Positions 27,012-37,419 of a DNA stretch of 64,000 nt are shown piece after piece. Location of the stretch: NCBI GenBank assembly GCA_020725925.1, contig DYTN01000007.1, positions 1 to 64,000 on the forward strand, given 5' to 3'. The position numbers and the translations under genes were made by a program. The DNA comes from Methanobacteriota archaeon. Its GTDB lineage: Archaea > Thermoplasmatota > Thermoplasmata > UBA10834. Under the pieces are notes generated by a model. The model made no database searches, had not been told where the DNA came from, and saw nothing but the letters and a program-made list of their open reading frames with translations. How positions within the stretch are numbered: position 1 is the first letter of the stretch; each line of letters begins with the position of its first letter.

Positions 27012-28453
27012 CTGCCGGCCCCCTCGCGCCCGAACTTCTTGCCCGGGTTCATGATGCCCTTCGGGTCGAACAGCCTCTTGACCTCCCTCATGTACTTCAG
27101 GGAGGCGCCGTGCTCCAGCTCGAGGTACGGGGCCTTCTGGTAGGTGTCGCTCATGAAGGTGCTCATGGTGCCTTCGAAGGCCACCGCGAGCCTGCTGAGC
27201 TCGTCGTGGAACTCCCGGAACCTCCTCACCTCGTCCTTGTCCCTGTAGTTCACGAAGACCGCGCAGGAGAGGGAGAAGCCGATGCTGTTGGGATGCGCCA
27301 GGTACGCGTTCATGCCTATGATCTCGAGCCCGTGCTTCTCGGCCACGCTGATGAACTTGTGATAGAACTCCTCGAGACGGCCGACAGGCACTCCCGGATC
27401 TGCCGCGCCGAACTTCTTCTTCGTCTGCGAGTCCGGCCACGTCTGCTTGAAGGGCTCGAAGTCCAGCGTATACTTGGACATCCACCATGAGTCGACTATC
27501 TCGCGCTCTTCCACGAGCTGGGCCTCGAACTCCTTGGCGATCTTGAGCGCGTGTGCCCTGTGCGAATCCACGACCTCGACATCGCCTGCGAAGGCTATCG
27601 CGAGCAGGGCCTCCGCCCATTGTGGGATGTCCGGGTCCTTCCCGTGCTTTAGCTTGTAGCTGTGCGTGTAGAACCTGAGCCTGCGCTTGCAGTTGATGTG
27701 GGCGGCCTCTATGCACAGGCCTGCTTTCAGGAGCCTGCTGAGGTAGTCGACCGCAGCGCCCATGCGTGGGAATACGAGCATGTCGACCCTGCGAGACGGA
27801 GGGATCGGTTCGAGCTTCAGCGTCGCCTCGGTGATGATTCCGAGCGTGCCCTCGCTCCCCGCGAGCAGGTCCTTGAGCTTGTAGCCCGAGGATGTGAAGT
27901 GGGCCTTCCTGTGGCCCAGCTCGAGTATCTCGCCCGTGCCTGTGACAATCTCCGCGCTCAGCAGGCAGTTGAGTATCTTGCCGTACCTCACCCCGAATGT
28001 GGAGTCGTTGTCGCAGGCGATTGCGGAGCCGACCGTGCTGACCCATTTCGATTCAGGCTGATGCGGGAGCCAGAGGTCGTAGGGCTGTACCGCGTCGTTG
28101 ACCTCCTGGAGCGTCGCCCCTGCCTGGGCCCTCACCGTCTGGTTCTTGGGATCGATCTCCACTATCGCGTTCATTGTGGTCGTATCGACGTAGATGCCGC
28201 CGAATATCGGGACAGCGCCGCCGAGCATGCCCGTGAGGCCGCCGCCCGCAGTCACGGGGATGTCGTGGGCATAGGCGATTTTGACCAGCCGCTGGACGTC
28301 CTTGGTCGACCTCGGCAAGACGACGACGTCTGGCGGGACGAACTCGTCCGGGGTTCTGGGGCTCCAGTCCGCCCCGTACACGAACTTCTCGGAGGGATCT
28401 GTGAGGACCTTCTCCCTGCCGAGGACCGCCACGAGTTCGTCTATGTATGTCAT
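27008..28453 (-). CDS. FAD-binding oxidoreductase (glycolate/D-lactate dehydrogenase GlcD-like)
   Basis: PDVVVLPRSTKDVQRLVKIAYAHDIPVTAGGGLTGMLGGAVP; C-terminal FDPKGIMNPGKKF. Confidence 0.92.
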   Translation of the reverse strand: MTYIDELVAVLGREKVLTDPSEKFVYGADWSPRTPDEFVPPDVVVLPRSTKDVQRLVKIAYAHDIPVTAGGGLTGMLGGAVPIFGGIYVDTTTMNAIVEIDPKNQTVRAQAGATLQEVNDAVQPYDLWLPHQPESKWVSTVGSAIACDNDSTFGVRYGKILNCLLSAEIVTGTGEILELGHRKAHFTSSGYKLKDLLAGSEGTLGIITEATLKLEPIPPSRRVDMLVFPRMGAAVDYLSRLLKAGLCIEAAHINCKRRLRFYTHSYKLKHGKDPDIPQWAEALLAIAFAGDVEVVDSHRAHALKIAKEFEAQLVEEREIVDSWWMSKYTLDFEPFKQTWPDSQTKKKFGAADPGVPVGRLEEFYHKFISVAEKHGLEIIGMNAYLAHPNSIGFSLSCAVFVNYRDKDEVRRFREFHDELSRLAVAFEGTMSTFMSDTYQKAPYLELEHGASLKYMREVKRLFDPKGIMNPGKKFGREGAGR

Positions 28454-28540
28454 CTGTGCCAGGTTGTCAGCGGAATGCCGATACAAAAGCTTGATTGATG
28501 TACAATGTTGCGCCGCCGCCCCCGCGGCGGTTCAGAAGGA

Positions 28541-29491
28541 ATGATTCAATATCCCACCTGGGCATTCGAGCTGCGTCACAGGCAGGTGGATCAGATGGCC
28601 GAACAGGTGTTGGAGAGCGGCTTGCTGTACGGGTTGAAGATGCCCTCGTCATACACGGAGCTCGAGGAGAGGTCCGTGAGGACGATCTTGGATGAGCTGA
28701 AGGACTGCCCGAACGCCCTGAAGCTGTTCCAGATGCTCCAGGCAGACGAGGAGACCAACACCTACCTCAGCCTCGCCAACTACATCGCCGTGAGAAAGCT
28801 GGGGTACAACGACCACGGCCCGATCCATGCGAGGATCGTGACCGCGAACGGGCTCAGGCTGCTGAGGATCATCCTCGACAGCGATGCGGTCGCCCTGGAC
28901 TCCGTCAAAGGGCTGGGGATGTCTGAGGACGATGCGCACCTGATCGTCGTCGCTGGCTGCTTCCTGCACGACATAGGCAACGCGGTCCACAGAGAGGAGC
29001 ACGAGGTGTTCAGCGTGATCCTCGCCAAGGGCATCCTGGAACGGCTGCTGCCTTCGCTGTGCCCAGATGTGGGGAAGAGAGTGGAGGTCACGGAGCAGAT
29101 CCTTCACGCGCTCTACGCCCACGACGTAGGCGAGAACGCGCTCACGATAGAGAGCTCGATCATCGTGATAGCGGACGGGTGCGACATCACGAAGGGCAGG
29201 GGAAGGCTCTCGTTCGACCTCGGCAAGCACGACATACATTCGATCTCAGCCTTGTCAATCGAGTCCGTCGACATACACAAGGGCAAGACGAAGCTCATTG
29301 AGATCGAGGTCAAGATGTCGAACTCGGCCGGAATATACCAGGTTCAGGAGACCCTGGGGAACAAGGTCGCGAACAGCCCCTTGAGGGACCATGTCGAGAT
29401 CGTCGCCGACCTTACTCCCTCCAAGACGCATCCGGAGACGCGCATACTGGACAGGATAGTCTTCTCGAACGGCAAGTACAGGAACATCTAG
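28541..29491 (+). CDS. HD-domain phosphohydrolase-like protein
   Basis: NDHGPIHARIVTANGLRLLRI...VAGCFLHDIGNAVHREEHEVFS. Confidence 0.82.
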   Translation: MIQYPTWAFELRHRQVDQMAEQVLESGLLYGLKMPSSYTELEERSVRTILDELKDCPNALKLFQMLQADEETNTYLSLANYIAVRKLGYNDHGPIHARIVTANGLRLLRIILDSDAVALDSVKGLGMSEDDAHLIVVAGCFLHDIGNAVHREEHEVFSVILAKGILERLLPSLCPDVGKRVEVTEQILHALYAHDVGENALTIESSIIVIADGCDITKGRGRLSFDLGKHDIHSISALSIESVDIHKGKTKLIEIEVKMSNSAGIYQVQETLGNKVANSPLRDHVEIVADLTPSKTHPETRILDRIVFSNGKYRNI

Positions 29492-30342
29492 AGCGAGAAG
29501 AGCGGGATCGACACCAAGAGCATGGCCAGCGCCATCAACTGCCTGAGGCTGAGCCGCTCCTTGAGCCTGATCTTGGCTGCGGCGATAGTCACTATCGGGT
29601 AGAGGTTCGTGATCGGCGACACTATCGAGACATCGCCGTTCTCTATGGCCAGGTAGAGCGTGATCCCCCCGCCGGCGAAGCACAGCAGAGAGAGCTCGAG
29701 CAGCCACTTGTTTGACCTGGGCGTCTCGAACCTGCCCTTGGCCGTCCCGATCCAATAGACGGCCCAGATGCTGGGACAGACCAGTGCGTACATGCCGATG
29801 AAGTTGGTGTTGCCGATATCCGTGATGACGTCCTTTGCCAAGGCTGCCGACGTGCCCCAGAAGAACAGCGAGCAGGCAGCGAACGCTATGCCCAGGAGCT
29901 CCGTTCTCTTCTCTTTGTTGTTGCCCGCCGAGTACGTGAAGACGAGCATGCTCGCGACCACCAGCGCAACCCCCGCGCCCTCCCCGAGGCTCATGTCCTC
30001 GCCCAGGAACACAAGCGCGAGCACGACGGTCCAGGGCGCATACGCGCCGGCAATCGTGCCGACGATGCTGACCTTGCCATGCCTAAGCGATTCGTAGTAG
30101 GTGACGTAGGCGAAGCCCGAGAGCGCAGCGGCAGCCGCGGCCCACAGCCAGGTCTCAAGTCCAAAAGTGCCGGGCTCGTGCAGGAGGAGCCAGTAGACGC
30201 CCCACATGACGAGCATGTTGCCCCCGAGGAGCACCAAGAGGCCGGCGGATGCGGCGTCTGCCCTGGTCTCCTTGGCGAAGACCTGGCCGAGACCGTACAT
30301 CATGATGGTTGCCAAGGAGAACGGCAGCCAGAGAAGCTCCAT
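29488..30342 (-). CDS. EamA/DMT family transporter
   Basis: About 10 hydrophobic helices in EamA pattern. Confidence 0.85.
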   Translation of the reverse strand: MELLWLPFSLATIMMYGLGQVFAKETRADAASAGLLVLLGGNMLVMWGVYWLLLHEPGTFGLETWLWAAAAAALSGFAYVTYYESLRHGKVSIVGTIAGAYAPWTVVLALVFLGEDMSLGEGAGVALVVASMLVFTYSAGNNKEKRTELLGIAFAACSLFFWGTSAALAKDVITDIGNTNFIGMYALVCPSIWAVYWIGTAKGRFETPRSNKWLLELSLLCFAGGGITLYLAIENGDVSIVSPITNLYPIVTIAAAKIRLKERLSLRQLMALAMLLVSIPLFSL

Positions 30343-30412
30343 CAGACGCGTGCATGACCATGGCCTAGATATACCTTGCCCAGCAAACGCACCGTCGGGG
30401 GCAGAGTCTCGG

Positions 30413-30667
30413 TCATGTCATGCCCTTTGCGCGCATGTCCTTCTCGAACAGGGTTCTGCCCCTGTAGTCTATCCTGAGAATCCTGTGGTACGGGATCGTC
30501 GCATCGTCTGTCTCGAAGAATCCCCTCCCCAGGGACGAGATCCTGTCCCCAGCAATCTTGAGCACGTCTCCAGGCGCTCCTCGGTGGATGTACCAAATCA
30601 CCGCATCTGCCAGGGATTCGCCCTCAGTCCACCTGAGCTTGTTCAGAACATCCCTTGGATAGACCAT
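30413..30667 (-). CDS. DUF504 family protein
   Basis: 84 aa MVYPRDVLNKLRWTEGESLADAVIWYIHRGAPGD...IPYHRILRIDYRGRTLFEK. Confidence 0.8.
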   Translation of the reverse strand: MVYPRDVLNKLRWTEGESLADAVIWYIHRGAPGDVLKIAGDRISSLGRGFFETDDATIPYHRILRIDYRGRTLFEKDMRAKGMT

Positions 30668-30737
30668 CTAGAGGACGATTCCCTTGCGGGCGATATCATC
30701 GTTTCGGAGCTAGCGCTCAGGTCCTGCGTCCAAGCAC

Positions 30738-31927
30738 TCAGCCGAGCTTCTCCACGATCTTCTCCGCAAGCTCCAGCACCTTGGCGTACTCAGCCTCCTT
30801 TGGCGGGCCCTTGACGTCCACGACTCCGAGGACCTCGATCTTGGTCCCCTCGAGGAACGACTGGAGCTGCCTGACCGCTCCGCCCGACCAGCCGTGCGAT
30901 GTCAGCATGACGGCGTGCTTCGTCGGTGCACGCAGCGTCTTGACGAGGAGCGCGGCATAGGCTCCTACTGGATGCATACCGCTCAGGACTGTTGGGGCAC
31001 CTACCACCAGGACAGGGGAGTCCACCAACTCCTTGGCGACATCGCCGATGTCCGATGCTGTGAGGTCGAACATGTTGACGATGACACCCTTCTTGACCAG
31101 CGCCTCCTTGAGCGCGTTCACCAGCTTCCCAGTGCTGCCCCACATGGTCACATACGCCACCAGGACCTTCCTCTCCATCTTCTCCGCGGTCCAGTTGGTG
31201 TAGGCATCAAGTATGATCTTCGTGTCCCCCAGATTACTCCGTGGGAGGGCGCGATGATTTTCGGGCCCAGTTTCTTGACCTTCTCGAGGGCGTTCTGCCC
31301 CGGCTTCCTGAAGGGCATCATGATCTCCGCGAAGTACAGCTTGGCCATGTCCACTGCCAGCTCGTTGCCGTACTCCTCCGCGTAGAACGCTCCAGCGGCC
31401 ACGTGCGAGCCGAAGAAGTCGCACGGGAAGAGTATCTTGTCCTCCTCCAGATAGGTAAAGATCGTCTCCGGCCAGTGCAGCCAAGGAGCGTCCACGAACC
31501 TGAGGGTCTTGCCGCCAAGATCGATCCTGGTCGTCTCATCGACGACAAGGATCCTCTCGGGGTCGATATCGAAGTACATCATGGCAGCCTCCTTGCCCTT
31601 GGCCCCGGCCACGAGCTTCGCGTTCTTCGCCACGGTCAGCATGAGCTTCGTAGCGTTCGCGTGGTCTGGCTCCGCGTGGTTCATGATGATGTAGTCTATC
31701 TTCGCCGGGTCTGCGTGCGCGGATATCTTGTCCAGGAGCTCCTGCTCGAACCCTGGGTTGACCGTGTCGATCAGGGCTGTCTTCTCCTTGCCCACGACGA
31801 GATACGCGTTGTAGCTCGTCCCGTGAGGCAGCGGGATGAGACCGTCGAACAGTCTCCTGTTGTGGTGCTTGATCCCAACCCAAAACACGCCTGGCGCTAT
31901 CGAAATCGTGCCGCTTGGCATCGCCAT
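30738..31927 (-). pseudogene. Flavodiiron protein (FprA-like), split by an apparent one-base frameshift
   Basis: MBL half ends ...KIIAPSHGVIWG in one frame; flavodoxin half continues ...DTKIILDAYTNWTAEKMERKVLVAYVTMWGSTGKLV in the -1 frame; switch at the G5 run (ccccc at 31226-31230 on +). Confidence 0.82.
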
Positions 31928-32056
31928 CGCATCATCCTCTTCGTGCTGCGAATATTGAGCGGGTTATTAGACTTGTTGCTGACGAACACCCTCGGCCTCT
32001 GGGTGGTCCCAGCTGATGCGAACGGTTAATTCGAGATATCCCGATATGGATTTCGA

Positions 32057-33688
32057 GTGCGGAGCTTGATCGAAGGCAACATCGTGGACGTCCGGCACAA
32101 GAAGATCTTCCCTGGGAGGGTCGAGTTCGAGGGGGGCAGGATCAAGAGCGTAGAACCAGTGGGAGGCGACCTGCAGGGGTACATCATCCCCGGACTGATA
32201 GACTCGCACATACATATCGAGTCCTCCCTGGTCGTGCCATCCCGGTTCGCCGAGGCCGTCGTCCCCCATGGCACTACGACCGTCATCACAGACCCGCACG
32301 AGATCGCGAACGTCCTGGGCCTCCAGGGCATCGAGTACATGGTCAAGGATTCGAAGACCGTGCCGCTGAGGGTCTACTTCACGGCGCCATCGTGCGTCCC
32401 CGCGACCACCTTCGAGACCTCCGGGGCGAAGCTGGGGCCAGCGGAGATCGAGTCCCTGCTCGCCAGGGAGGAGTTCGTGGCCCTCGGGGAGATGATGAAC
32501 TATCCGGGGGCGATCGCCCAAGACCCTGAGGTGATGGCCAAGATCGATGTCGCCAAGAGGCTGGGCAAGCCGATCGACGGCCACTGCCCGATGTTGCTCG
32601 GGGATGGCCTGAAGGCATATGCGAAGCTCGGGATAACGACGGATCACGAGTGCACTTCCTCCGAGGAGGCCCAGGCGAAGTACGCCGCTGGCATGATGGT
32701 CATGGTGCGCCAGGGGAGCGCGTCGAAGAACCTGCCGGCACTGGCGAGCTTCGCGAAGAAGCACGAGTTCCTCCTGGTGTCCGATGACAAGAGCGTCTCC
32801 GACCTGATGCTTGGGCACCTGGACAAGTCGCTCGCCGAGGCCGTCTCGCTGGGCATCGACCCCCTGCACGCACTCCGCGCGGCGACGATCAACCCTGCAC
32901 TGCACTACAAGCTCCCCCTTGGGGTGATCGAGCCTGGCATGGCAGCGGACGTCGTCAGGGTCAAGGACCTCAACGGGTTCGAGGTCGAGGAGGTGTACAT
33001 CGAGGGGAACCTCGTGGCCTCCAGCGGGGCAGCCAAGTTCGAGGTCAAGCCGAAGGAGATGGTCAACCAGTTCGTCCTCCAGAGAAGGATTCCGTCCGAC
33101 TTCGACGTCCAGGCAAAGGGCCCGATGGCCGAGGCGCGCGTGATCGGCGTTGTGCACGACGAGATAGTCACGAAGAGCCTGACTGCGACGCTCCCTGTGG
33201 ACAACGGCCGGGTCATGCCCAACATCGACCAGGACATCCTCAGGATAGCCGTCGTCAACAGGTACAGGGACGCGCCTGCGAGCAACGCGTTCGTGAAGGG
33301 GTTTGGCCTCAAGTCCGGCGCGATTGCCTCGACCGTCGCCCATGATTCCCACAACATCATCGTGGTGGGCACGAGCAACGAGGACATGGCCATGGCTGTG
33401 AACACAATCATCCAGGAGGGCGGCGGGTTCTGCGCGTGCGCTGCTGGCAAGTCCAACATGCTCAACCTGCGCGTGGCCGGCCTCATGTGCACCAAACCAG
33501 TGTTCGACGTGAGAAGGGCCCTCGACTCTCTCCACGAGAAGGTCAAGGAGCTCGGGTGCAAGGCCGAGAGCCCCTTCATGACGATGTCCTTCCTGAGCCT
33601 TCTGGTCGTCCCCAGCCTGAAGCTCGGGGACAAGGGTCTGCTCGACGTTGAGTCGTTCAAGTTCGTGAGCGTGCTCACGAGCCCGTGA
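32057..33688 (+). CDS. ade: Adenine deaminase
   Basis: IIPGLIDSHIHIESSLVVPSRFAEAVVPHGTTTVITDPHEIANV. Confidence 0.94.
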   Translation: MRSLIEGNIVDVRHKKIFPGRVEFEGGRIKSVEPVGGDLQGYIIPGLIDSHIHIESSLVVPSRFAEAVVPHGTTTVITDPHEIANVLGLQGIEYMVKDSKTVPLRVYFTAPSCVPATTFETSGAKLGPAEIESLLAREEFVALGEMMNYPGAIAQDPEVMAKIDVAKRLGKPIDGHCPMLLGDGLKAYAKLGITTDHECTSSEEAQAKYAAGMMVMVRQGSASKNLPALASFAKKHEFLLVSDDKSVSDLMLGHLDKSLAEAVSLGIDPLHALRAATINPALHYKLPLGVIEPGMAADVVRVKDLNGFEVEEVYIEGNLVASSGAAKFEVKPKEMVNQFVLQRRIPSDFDVQAKGPMAEARVIGVVHDEIVTKSLTATLPVDNGRVMPNIDQDILRIAVVNRYRDAPASNAFVKGFGLKSGAIASTVAHDSHNIIVVGTSNEDMAMAVNTIIQEGGGFCACAAGKSNMLNLRVAGLMCTKPVFDVRRALDSLHEKVKELGCKAESPFMTMSFLSLLVVPSLKLGDKGLLDVESFKFVSVLTSP

Positions 33689-33742
33689 CCGCCAGGGAGC
33701 GGGGAAACAACGTTTATTACCCCAATAGCGATTCGTGCATCC

Positions 33743-34300
33743 ATGGCACTGGAAGCTCTCAAAGCGTCGCTCCTCGAATCCCCGGTCGTCAAGCGCGGCG
33801 ATTACGACTACATGGTCCACCCCATCACAGACGGGATACCCCGGGTCGAACCTGCCATCTTAAAGGAGGTCGCAGACGCGATGGCCGAGATCGGCAACTT
33901 CGACTGCGACGTCATCATGACAATCGAGGCCCTCGGCATACCCCTCGCGACCACCCTGGCCCTCAAGACCGGCAAGCCGTTCAACATCGTGAGGAAGAGG
34001 ATGTACGGCCTTCCTGGCGAGGTCAACATGTCTCAGGTCACGGGGTACTCGAAGTCCCAGCTCTTCATCAACGGCATCAAGGCCGGGAACCGCGTGGTCA
34101 TCGTCGATGACGTGATCAGCACGGGCGGCACGCTCTGGGCGCTCGTCGAGGCCCTGAAGTCGATGCAGGTCAAGATCGTGGACATATTGGTCGTCGTCGA
34201 GAAGACGGACAAGAAGGCCGAGATCGAGAGGAAGCTCGGGTGCCCGATCAAGACCCTCGTCAAGGTTGACGTCGTCGGCGGGAAGGTCGTCGTGCTGTAG
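33743..34300 (+). CDS. Hypoxanthine/adenine phosphoribosyltransferase (archaeal type)
   Basis: IMTIEALGIPLATTLALKTGKPFNIVRKRMYGLPGEV...RVVIVDDVISTGGTLWALVEAL. Confidence 0.9.
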   Translation: MALEALKASLLESPVVKRGDYDYMVHPITDGIPRVEPAILKEVADAMAEIGNFDCDVIMTIEALGIPLATTLALKTGKPFNIVRKRMYGLPGEVNMSQVTGYSKSQLFINGIKAGNRVVIVDDVISTGGTLWALVEALKSMQVKIVDILVVVEKTDKKAEIERKLGCPIKTLVKVDVVGGKVVVL

Positions 34301-34397
34301 CGGCCGCTTCCTGATATCAGAGCACATCGTCCAGATGCGGCATTCTGTTTGAAGCAAAAGGGTTCATCTAAGTAGCACCGCGCGAAGCCTACGTGCA

Positions 34398-35837
34398 ATG
34401 CGCGCCCGCAACTCGCTCGAGCGCGTTCGCATGCGCGTGGACGCGATAGCCTTCGTCGTTTCGATTGCGGCGATCTCGGCTCTCGGGGCAGGCCTGGGGT
34501 TCCTCGCGGGTCTCGTGCCGGGCCTTCACATGAACAACATCGCCGCCGCACTGACGGCGTACTCCGGAGCATCCATCGCCTTCGTCGCGGTCTTTGGGGA
34601 TGTGCTCGCCGTCGACGAGCTCGGGCTACTCGCCGCATGTCTCGTCGCGTCAGCGATGACAGGCCACGCGTTTGCCGAGGCGATCACGTCGGCCTATGTT
34701 GGGATACCTGCCGAGGACGTGGTCTCCGTTCTTCCCGCGCACAGGCTGGCTCGAGCTGGCCTAGGTGGTGTGGCCGTGCGTGCTGGAGCCGACGGCACGA
34801 TGGCCGGGCTGCTGTTTGCTGCGCTCCTGATAGTGCCCGTGTGCTTTATCATGGGCCCTCCGGTCGACCTCTATTCTCATCTCCGCAGATTCATCGGACT
34901 GATCGTCGTGCTGTTCTCCATAGTCCTGCTGACGTCGGAGATGAGCCCGTCGCTGGCGTCGAGGAATGCCGGCCCTCGTCTTGGCAGGGCGCTTGCCAAG
35001 ACCTGCGCTGTGTTCGGCGCATCAGGCGTCATCGGCTCGATAGTCCTGCTGTCAGGATACTGCTGGTGTGACCTCCCAGACGCGCCCTGGCTCGCCCATC
35101 GCATCGTGTCGCCATCGTCATTGCTCCTGCCCATGTTCGCGGGCCTCTTCGGCGTTCCGGGGCTGCTGCTCAGCCTGGGATCGAGGGCCGTGCCAGACGC
35201 TGGGAGTCTGGACATGCGGTCCCATCGCCACCGGCCTGGCGTCCGGGACCTGCTCTTGTCGTTCTCCGGCGGAATCCTCGTCGGATGGATGCCGGGAATG
35301 ACCTCGGGATCTGCGGTCACGGTGTGCGCACCTTCGCTCAGGGACTCGCCGGACTCGTTGAGCATCGCGGGCTCGTCGCGGTTCATCTGGCTGTACTCGG
35401 CGATTTCCTCCTCAGGGGCGGTCTTCTCCCTCGGCGCACTGTTCGTCATAATGCGCGCGCGCAGCGGCTCCATGGACGCCCTCCAGTTCTTCCTTCGCAT
35501 GGAGGGACTGGGCGGAAAGGGCGCGGATTGGGGGCTGCCCATGAGCGTCCTCCTGCTGTCGATAGTCTTGTCGGCCATCCTCTCGGTGCTGTTGCTGGAA
35601 CGGTTGAGCGCCCGCGTATCGCGCGTCGAGCGGGTGCTGCTTTCGAGACGCGTGACGATTGCCTCGCTCGTCTTCATATGCGGCCTGTCGGTCGCCCTGA
35701 CCGGCATACGGGGCGGGATGCTCATGGTTGCCTGCACCTCGCTCGGCCTCATTCCTCCGCTGATCGGTGTCCGGAGAATCCAGCTCATGGGCTGTCTGCT
35801 CGTGCCTGTTGCGCTGACGCTGCTCAGGGTTGTCTGA
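34398..35837 (+). CDS. TctA-like tripartite tricarboxylate transporter family membrane protein
   Basis: ALGAGLGFLAGLVPGLHMNNIAA; many TM segments; GWMPGMTSGSAVT repeated signature. Confidence 0.75.
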   Translation: MRARNSLERVRMRVDAIAFVVSIAAISALGAGLGFLAGLVPGLHMNNIAAALTAYSGASIAFVAVFGDVLAVDELGLLAACLVASAMTGHAFAEAITSAYVGIPAEDVVSVLPAHRLARAGLGGVAVRAGADGTMAGLLFAALLIVPVCFIMGPPVDLYSHLRRFIGLIVVLFSIVLLTSEMSPSLASRNAGPRLGRALAKTCAVFGASGVIGSIVLLSGYCWCDLPDAPWLAHRIVSPSSLLLPMFAGLFGVPGLLLSLGSRAVPDAGSLDMRSHRHRPGVRDLLLSFSGGILVGWMPGMTSGSAVTVCAPSLRDSPDSLSIAGSSRFIWLYSAISSSGAVFSLGALFVIMRARSGSMDALQFFLRMEGLGGKGADWGLPMSVLLLSIVLSAILSVLLLERLSARVSRVERVLLSRRVTIASLVFICGLSVALTGIRGGMLMVACTSLGLIPPLIGVRRIQLMGCLLVPVALTLLRVV

Positions 35838-36368
35838 TCATCTTCTGTCCAGGTAGAGCGATATGGCGCTGTCGACCAGCTTGTCCAGGAAGCTCGGGCG
35901 GTAGACCATCAGCACCTTCATGACGCTCTCCTCGTCGGCCACGAAGTACAGGTTCTCCTTGCCCCTGCGCTCCCTCCTGAGAACGTTCTTCCTGAGGAGG
36001 ATGGACAGGTACGTGGAAAGGGTGGATGCGGGGAGCTGGAGGGCGGCCATCATGCTCGAGTGGGTCGCCCCCGGACTGTTCAGCAGGTGGAGCACAATCC
36101 TCCTCAGGCCCTCCTGTCTGAGGGCCTCGAAGGTCTCCGTGGGCACGCTCGGTATCCTGCCCTTCGGGAAGAACCGCTTGAAGTACCTGTCCTCTCTGGC
36201 GAAGATGAGGTCCTCTCGTTGCAGGCGGTCCAGATGGTATCTCACCACCCCCAGGGGAAGATTCGCCAGTCGCTCTATCTCCCGGAGGTGGACGCCTGGA
36301 TTGCGGACGACTATCTCATACACCGCTTTTCTTGTCCCCAGTTCCGGGTTGTTCCTCAACAGACGCAC
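35838..36368 (-). CDS. Tandem winged-helix transcriptional regulator
   Basis: VRNPGVHLREIERLANLPLGVVRYHLDRLQREDLI and LNSPGATHSSMMAALQLPASTLSTYLSILLRKNVLRRERRGKENLYF. Confidence 0.85.
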   Translation of the reverse strand: MRLLRNNPELGTRKAVYEIVVRNPGVHLREIERLANLPLGVVRYHLDRLQREDLIFAREDRYFKRFFPKGRIPSVPTETFEALRQEGLRRIVLHLLNSPGATHSSMMAALQLPASTLSTYLSILLRKNVLRRERRGKENLYFVADEESVMKVLMVYRPSFLDKLVDSAISLYLDRR

Positions 36369-36678
36369 CTTGTCTCCAGAGCAGCGCCGCCACGAAGAGC
36401 AGGATGATGGCGAGATCGATCGCGGCCTCGACGAGCGCGAGCTCGGAGTGCGTCACGCTCGGCGCGTGCGGGTTCTTCTCCTTGAGCACTATTGTGAAGG
36501 TGCCCGCAGCCAGCAGAATCTCCTTCACGACGAATATGCCGAACCCCAGGGCTGCGAGCAGCAGCCTTGTCATCCGTGTGCGCCAATACGACTTCAAAAA
36601 GACGATGAAGGGTATGAGCGCGCACACGGCGACCAATAGCCTGATCGCGATTGCCATCTCTTCGTCCACGGCGCTCAC
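36316..36678 (-). CDS. Small multi-pass membrane protein
   Basis: 120 aa with four hydrophobic segments; overlaps the regulator by 53 nt. Confidence 0.65.
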   Translation of the reverse strand: MSAVDEEMAIAIRLLVAVCALIPFIVFLKSYWRTRMTRLLLAALGFGIFVVKEILLAAGTFTIVLKEKNPHAPSVTHSELALVEAAIDLAIILLFVAALLWRQGASVEEQPGTGDKKSGV

Positions 36679-36816
36679 CTTCTGTGCAGGCGATATCCAG
36701 GAGGCGCTAGATAATCGTTGACAGGGAAATGCCGAAAGGGGTTATCAGAGGAAGGGGACCGCCTTACTCCCCCCGAATTCGCAGTACCCGGCTAGGGCGC
36801 TCCTCCCTCGGCCTTG

Positions 36817-37314
36817 TTAGTCGTCCTCATCGGACGGAGGCCAAGGATCAATACCGAGCGCCTTTGGGCCTCCTGCCCAAGGCGGTCTCCCTTCCTCCTT
36901 TATCGTCAGCTCCTCACCAGTCGTGAGGTTCTCTATGTGCCACGCGCAGAGGACCTCCAAGCCGTCCTCCACCTCCGGCTCGCCCGTCACCTTGACCATG
37001 TCGCCCACGGCCACGACATCCGTGACGTCGGTGTCTTGGACCATCCAGTACCACCACGGCCCGAACTTCACCGCTGTCTGGTCATCTATGAGGAACGCCG
37101 TTGGGATGTCCGGGTGCGCGCTCATGGTCCGGACGACCTCATCGTCAGCGTCGTCATGGTCGTCGTACAGGAATGCGGTCACGATGCCCTCGACCGTGAC
37201 CAAGTCTGGGTTGACCTCGTCCTGACCATCGTTCAGTGCTATCGCCAAGGGCGTCGCTGTGAGAACGAGTGCCGCTATCGCAATGGCGGGCAGCGTGAGC
37301 TTTGGAATGAACAC
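36817..37314 (-). CDS. Exported acidic protein with possible OB-fold-like core
   Basis: Signal-like LPAIAIAALVLTATPLAIA; VTVEGIVTAFLYDD...TAFLIDDQTAVKFG...VAVGDMVKVTGEPEVEDG. Confidence 0.65.
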   Translation of the reverse strand: MFIPKLTLPAIAIAALVLTATPLAIALNDGQDEVNPDLVTVEGIVTAFLYDDHDDADDEVVRTMSAHPDIPTAFLIDDQTAVKFGPWWYWMVQDTDVTDVVAVGDMVKVTGEPEVEDGLEVLCAWHIENLTTGEELTIKEEGRPPWAGGPKALGIDPWPPSDEDD

Positions 37315-37419
37315 TTCGATCTCCCCCCTTCTCCTGCACTGACCTGTTAGCCTGCATCGTATTTATTCTTGTCGTCGAGGTGTGCCGAACATAGCACAAA
37401 TCTCGAAATCAGGTGTGAT

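Noticed and set aside
31967-33820. 617-aa minus-strand ORF opposite adenine deaminase
   Set aside because: Antisense shadow with no recognisable domain; the plus-strand frame is a clear adenine deaminase
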